From IMG/VR virus record IMGVR_UViG_3300032334_002236, positions 22,914 through 86,913 of that record: DNA of 64,000 bases, one strand, 5' to 3'. Made by a program: the position numbers and the translations under genes. The notes beneath the pieces are model-generated. The model ran no database searches, had not been told where the DNA came from, and worked only from the letters and a program-made list of their open reading frames with translations. How positions within the stretch are numbered: position 1 is the first letter of the stretch; the number at the start of each line of letters is the position of its first letter. This stretch comes from a virus. Positions 59,631 through 64,000 of the stretch are shown here, piece by piece.

Positions 59631-60779
59631 ATGGCCAACAAGATACAATTACGTAGAGATACAGCTGACAACTGGGACAGAGTTAACCCCATATTGGATG
59701 ATGGTGAACCAGGGTTAAACATCACAACTAATCAAATAAAGTACGGTGATGGCAACACTACCTGGCGTGATCTAGCATATGCCAGTGGTGGTGGTTTTAC
59801 AGATGTAGAAGGCGTAGTGACTTTTCCAGGAGACCTATTGATAGGCACGCTATGGCCAAATGACCCAGTTATTGGGCCAACTGGACCAAGTGGACCAAGT
59901 GGCGATAAAGAAAGTGTCGTATGGGCCAAAGATGATACAGAATATCTAGGACTATGGTGGGGCGGTGATCAGATTTATCCATCTGAGGGATACGGTCCAG
60001 TGGCTGGTATCATGATCGGGTCCGACGAAGAAAATAGCATGACCGATGATTTTATCGAGAACGCAAGTCCGGTAGGAACAAACATCACCTTCGGCATAAA
60101 CGATTCCTCAGGTTTTACAAACGAATGGCGTTTTGATAGGGATGGCACGACAACATTTCCCACTGGCGGACGCATCGGTACTACTAAAGGCGGCACGATG
60201 CTAGATGGTGGCTTTGGCTTTGATACCAGTCTAACGACTTATTATGCTAACACAAATTATGCTGCCTGTGTCACAGGTTTCTCATCTACCGGTAGCCTGG
60301 GTATTACAACATACAAGGACGGCGGAGTAAATCCATCCAGGACCTGGACATTCGACAACGATGGTAACCTAACATTACCACCCAGCGGCGATATACTAAT
60401 AGATGGCGGTACCAACAGTGCCATACGCGATCTCATACAGAATGATGTTCATACAGGTGCTGCTGATTATACCTTAGTGTTGAGTGATCGTGGTAAGATG
60501 ATTTATCAGACTGGAGGATATTCTGTTATGGTTCCTAATGTGCAGGTTGCCTTTCCAGTAGGCACTGTGATAACCGTAGTCAACTCAGGTGGCGCTGGCG
60601 ATCTTAGCATTACTGCCGATGACGGCGGCGCCGATACCGATATCTACGGTGCCGGCACTGATACAAACTCCAGTAGTTGGGCGTTGCCCAGCAACAGCAT
60701 CGCAACTATACTAAAAGTGGAAGCAAGCAGCGTATATGCTAAATGGTTGCTCAGTGGCACTGGCATATATGCGATTTAA
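59631..60779 (+). CDS. Tail fibre with Mtd-like N-terminal domain
   Basis: 382 residues. The first 50 residues, MANKIQLRRDTADNWDRVNP, ILDDGEPGLNITTNQIKYGD and GNTTWRDLAY, match the N-terminal domain of the major tropism determinant (Mtd_N), a common virion-attachment module. A short [10 protein letters not shown] turn follows near residue 83, then WRFDRDGTTTFPTGG and WTFDNDGNLTLPPSG repeats like those of the previous gene. The C-terminal about 100 residues are a beta-rich tip (YTLVLSDRGKMIYQTGG). No C-type-lectin variable repeat of a diversity-generating system is visible. GGCGGAG near the ATG serves as ribosome binding site. Confidence 0.7.
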   Translation: MANKIQLRRDTADNWDRVNPILDDGEPGLNITTNQIKYGDGNTTWRDLAYASGGGFTDVEGVVTFPGDLLIGTLWPNDPVIGPTGPSGPSGDKESVVWAKDDTEYLGLWWGGDQIYPSEGYGPVAGIMIGSDEENSMTDDFIENASPVGTNITFGINDSSGFTNEWRFDRDGTTTFPTGGRIGTTKGGTMLDGGFGFDTSLTTYYANTNYAACVTGFSSTGSLGITTYKDGGVNPSRTWTFDNDGNLTLPPSGDILIDGGTNSAIRDLIQNDVHTGAADYTLVLSDRGKMIYQTGGYSVMVPNVQVAFPVGTVITVVNSGGAGDLSITADDGGADTDIYGAGTDTNSSSWALPSNSIATILKVEASSVYAKWLLSGTGIYAI

Positions 60780-60787
60780 GGTGTAAT

Positions 60788-63700
60788 ATGGCAATAGTCC
60801 AAGCAGCAATCGTAGGTAGTTCAGTAGGTAGTTCCATATACCCTCCTCCAAGGGTGGATGCCAGACCATCAAATAATTGGACTGGAATGATACAATCTTC
60901 AAGTCCTACAATATACAATGATAGGAAATACATATCATATGATGGTGATATCCAATATGCTGTAAGTGTGGGGCTCGCTGCAGGACAAGATTATTCACTA
61001 GAGTTTTATATCAGAACTAGTGGTGACAATGGAGTCATAGTTTCTGATAATGATTCAGTTGGATATCATCAGTCTTTGTTGGAAATCGTTGCTGGTAATC
61101 TAACAGTGGGATACTACATCGGTGCAGGCGGCCCTGCCCTTCAAACATCAAACCCAGTGATCGAGGATTTCTGGCAACATTATGTCTGTACCTATGTCCA
61201 TGGCGGCGCATTAAAACTTTATATTAACGGTATTCTCGAAAGTGATAACACTGGTTACACTAGTGCGGCCAAGTTAGGGGCCGCTGGCCAGTTAGTGTTT
61301 TTCAAAGCAGAAACTACCAATCTCGGCGGTGGCACAGCCCTTGTTGTTGATTTTAGAGAGTTTAGACTATGGGATCAGGTTCTTACAGATCATCAAGTGC
61401 TTCAACAGTATAACAGCACACGCAGTCGTTATCCAATGATCATCACGCCAGAATTCCGTGAAGCAATCGCAGATGCTGGGCCTAATAGTCTGTATGGTTA
61501 TATTCCAGGCAATGTCATTGCAACTTGTAATGAAGGTGATTTTGTATGGCTTAACGTGAAATGGCAAAACGTCCCTTACCAGACTGCTGCTAATATATTG
61601 ATCAACGGAACTGGTATAACTGCTGGTGATGTCGGTATACTTGGCGCCACAGTTGGTACTGAAGCAAGTGTGGGACAGATAGCAACATCGGAATCACTTG
61701 ATACTTACGGAGAAGGACTAAGTGGTCCAATAGCTATATTAGCCGACCACACAACTGAAGGTACTGAATCATTAAAATACCACATCAAGATACCTGCACG
61801 TAATCGTGATTATGTTGCTAGTTTGACTATTGTCGATACCAGCCTAAATCCCACATACTTGCTAGAAACAGCAGGACCTGCGCTCAATGTTGACGAAGGT
61901 AATGAAATAACCTTTAATGTGACTACTACTGATGTTGATGACGGCACTACACTATGGTGGACTACTGGTGTTAGTGGTGGAAATATGCAATTTGGAAGAC
62001 TTTCATCTACTGCTGGTTCACTTACTATAACTGGTGGAGCAGCAAGTTTCAGTATCACGGTTAGCGCAGACGATCAAACAAGCCCAAATCAACAGTATTT
62101 CCTTGCTAAACTGTATAAGAATGCGCCAAGCGGCCAACCTGGTGCTGTAAAGGTTGCTGAGATCAGTATAGATGTAAACGATACCAGCCTGACCAGACCA
62201 CAGTGGACTAACGGTGATGCTACTGCTTCAGGGCTAAGTGTAAGTTATAGATACTACAAGTTTAACATAACCAAAGTAAGAAATTTAAGTACTGCTACTA
62301 ATAATACACAGATCAGCGAGTTGATAATACTCAATGGCAGCACAAGACTAACGGGCGGTACTGCTACTAATCCCAATGGTAGCCAGGTCTCCGCAGGCGA
62401 AGCTCCAGCTAAGATTCTCGACGGATATTACGATACTAAATGGTGCGATCTTTCTTTTGTTTCCAACAGCAATACATCAACACTGATAATCGACTATACC
62501 ACAGCACAGACATCCAATGGATTTACATTCGCAACTGCTAACGACTATGAGGGGAGAGATCCTGTTAGATGGACTTTCGAAGGCAGCAACAACGGATCAA
62601 CTTGGACTGTAATACACGAACAGTTTGCTGATGCTACTATTACCACAAGCAGAAACACACTTGTGAGCACTGTGTTTAACTATCCAACACACGGCAGTGC
62701 TGTGATAAATCAACCACAGAACGATTACCTAAAAGTTGGAAGCACTTATTGGATAATAACCTCTATAGGTGGCGGTCTGTATGGCCAAAGTGCCGGAACT
62801 ACGATAACAATAACAGACACATCAGGCAACTATTACTATCCCACACTACATGACAATGCCAATGGTACTACATTTGCAGTGAATAAAGTTGACGGTATGC
62901 CGCAGCCTGCGTATGGATGGCGTTGGGGCGCCTCTGAAGGATTTAATGGTTTCCTTATCGGCAGCTCTTCAGATCCCAGCGATTTTTCCCTCAACCTTGG
63001 AACAACTTGGACTGTTGAGTTCTGGATCTATATGAACAGTGGGTCAAGCGTCGCTGCGAATCAGCAAGGCGGTATCTGGGGAGTATTGAACCAGGGCGGT
63101 TGGGCTACTACAGACAGCATAAACATCGCGTTGAGCGGAGGTTATCTACAGATAAACCAAGGTAACAACACTGCTTATTACAACAAGCTCGTCTATGAAC
63201 CTACACCACTACAGTGGGTTCATGTTGCTATAGTCAATAACGCAGGAGCCAACAAGGTATACTACAACGGTATAGAGCAGGTTCCAGTAGCTAATGTCGG
63301 TAGCCAAGACTACACCGCAAGCTGGACCAATAGCACGAAACCATTATTCATAGGATGTCTAGGTCGTAGTGACAATGACGGTACCGGCGGCAGCAGCTTC
63401 GACGGCAAGATCACTAACCTACGCATAACGAATACCGCAGAATATGCTGCTAATTTCTATCCACCTACTACATTGCCAACAAAGATTTCCGGAACTAAGT
63501 TATTGTGGAACCCAACTGATCAAGCACTAACAACAGACACCGGCAATAGCGCAGTAACTATAACCAACAACGGTGCTACATTTAGCACTAGCTACCCAGC
63601 AACTAATAGCACACGTGGTAGCGCAGTATTCAATGGTTCGACAAATCGCTATTACAAGGTTCCAGGCGGAAGCCACTTACAACTGGGAACTACTTGGACC

Positions 63701-64000
63701 ATCGAATGGTGGCAGAAGTCTACAGCCTTAACAGCCGGTAATGGCAATTTATATGCGGTTATGGGCCAAGCACCAGACGGTGGCCGCATTGACATATACT
63801 ATCAAGACGGTAACTTGAAGGTACAGAATGGCCAGACGCTGTGTGCTGAGCCTGCGACAGATGTATGGGTACATGTAGCCTTAGTCAACAATGCTGGAGT
63901 AGGCACGGTCTATTATGACGGTGTCGCACAGAGTGCTTCTGGAAACTTTGGCAACTACGGTCAGACGCAGGATCTCTACATCGGTAAGCGCGGAAACAAC
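60788..64000 (+). CDS. Large multidomain adhesin-like fibre (3' end outside window)
   Basis: The frame from ATG 60788 is open to the right edge, at least 1071 residues. Reading order: MAIVQAAIVGSSVGS, a first concanavalin/LamG-like domain (about 40-210, with YSLEFYIRTS-like and LKLYINGILE motifs), linkers, a Calx-beta-like domain near 360-470 (LNVDEGNEITFNVTTTDVDD), an F5/8-type-C-like domain near 490-640 (ISELIILNGSTRLTGG, WTFEGSNNGSTWTVIHEQF), a second LamG-like domain near 720-890 (WTVEFWIYMNSGSS, WVHVAIVNNAGANKVYYNG) and a third near 940-1071 (WTIEWWQKSTALTAG, WVHVALVNNAGVGTVYYDG). Such carbohydrate-binding modules suggest host-glycan recognition. The start lies 8 nt after the previous stop. 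Confidence 0.75.
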   Translation, partial: MAIVQAAIVGSSVGSSIYPPPRVDARPSNNWTGMIQSSSPTIYNDRKYISYDGDIQYAVSVGLAAGQDYSLEFYIRTSGDNGVIVSDNDSVGYHQSLLEIVAGNLTVGYYIGAGGPALQTSNPVIEDFWQHYVCTYVHGGALKLYINGILESDNTGYTSAAKLGAAGQLVFFKAETTNLGGGTALVVDFREFRLWDQVLTDHQVLQQYNSTRSRYPMIITPEFREAIADAGPNSLYGYIPGNVIATCNEGDFVWLNVKWQNVPYQTAANILINGTGITAGDVGILGATVGTEASVGQIATSESLDTYGEGLSGPIAILADHTTEGTESLKYHIKIPARNRDYVASLTIVDTSLNPTYLLETAGPALNVDEGNEITFNVTTTDVDDGTTLWWTTGVSGGNMQFGRLSSTAGSLTITGGAASFSITVSADDQTSPNQQYFLAKLYKNAPSGQPGAVKVAEISIDVNDTSLTRPQWTNGDATASGLSVSYRYYKFNITKVRNLSTATNNTQISELIILNGSTRLTGGTATNPNGSQVSAGEAPAKILDGYYDTKWCDLSFVSNSNTSTLIIDYTTAQTSNGFTFATANDYEGRDPVRWTFEGSNNGSTWTVIHEQFADATITTSRNTLVSTVFNYPTHGSAVINQPQNDYLKVGSTYWIITSIGGGLYGQSAGTTITITDTSGNYYYPTLHDNANGTTFAVNKVDGMPQPAYGWRWGASEGFNGFLIGSSSDPSDFSLNLGTTWTVEFWIYMNSGSSVAANQQGGIWGVLNQGGWATTDSINIALSGGYLQINQGNNTAYYNKLVYEPTPLQWVHVAIVNNAGANKVYYNGIEQVPVANVGSQDYTASWTNSTKPLFIGCLGRSDNDGTGGSSFDGKITNLRITNTAEYAANFYPPTTLPTKISGTKLLWNPTDQALTTDTGNSAVTITNNGATFSTSYPATNSTRGSAVFNGSTNRYYKVPGGSHLQLGTTWTIEWWQKSTALTAGNGNLYAVMGQAPDGGRIDIYYQDGNLKVQNGQTLCAEPATDVWVHVALVNNAGVGTVYYDGVAQSASGNFGNYGQTQDLYIGKRGNN

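Noticed and set aside
59631-60779. Diversity-generating retroelement target (Mtd-like protein)
   Set aside because: Only the attachment domain is Mtd-like. There is no variable repeat at the C-terminus, no template repeat and no reverse transcriptase in the window.

Overview
The window is 64 kb of the virion-structure region of a T4-superfamily myovirus (contractile-tailed dsDNA phage). The evidence is recognisable counterparts of T4 gp5, gp6, gp25, gp26, gp53, gp48/gp54, gp20, gp21, gp22, gp23, gp46, gp47 and gp55, together with TATAAATA-type late promoters. It is not close to T4: the proteins look more like those of marine and other environmental T4-like phages, and gp5 shows no lysozyme domain. 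The host cannot be read from the sequence. A DUF1127 gene is a weak hint at a proteobacterial host.

Layout. (1) 1-41164, minus strand: a tail and baseplate block. Read in transcription order from 41164 down it contains a tail-tube cap protein, gp53, a hub-like protein, gp5, a P5-like protein, gp25, gp6, a 4806-residue giant structural protein, a coupled set of small structural genes, a series of fibre-like proteins, an S74-chaperone fibre and a collagen-like fibre of more than 2548 residues that leaves the left edge. (2) 41217-45468, plus strand: late sigma factor gp55, recombination nuclease gp47/gp46 and a PD-(D/E)XK nuclease. (3) 45469-45899: no gene; a candidate structured RNA and a minus-strand terminator. 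(4) 45900-46981, minus: gp26 and a gp51-like small protein. (5) 47012-56316, plus: tape measure, portal, prohead core proteins, protease, scaffold and major capsid protein, ending at a terminator. (6) 56390-56963: a homing-endonuclease remnant, then an opposing minus-strand operon of three tiny genes led by DUF1127. (7) 57082-64000, plus: a second fibre/adhesin locus with collagen-like, Mtd-N-like, LamG-like and F5/8C-like modules, cut by the right edge.

Regulation. Two promoter grammars are visible. The replication/regulation genes (gp55, gp47, gp46, nuclease) each have a TATAAT-like box ending 5-6 nt before the ATG and no ribosome binding site, which predicts leaderless mRNAs made by host sigma70 polymerase. 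Most virion transcription units instead have an NATAAATA-like late box about 10-25 nt before the start codon, several overlapping the stop codon of the preceding gene. The inferred logic is that leaderless early/middle transcripts make gp55 and gp46/47, and gp55 then switches on the late boxes. All names are by recognition of motifs and gene order; no database search was possible.
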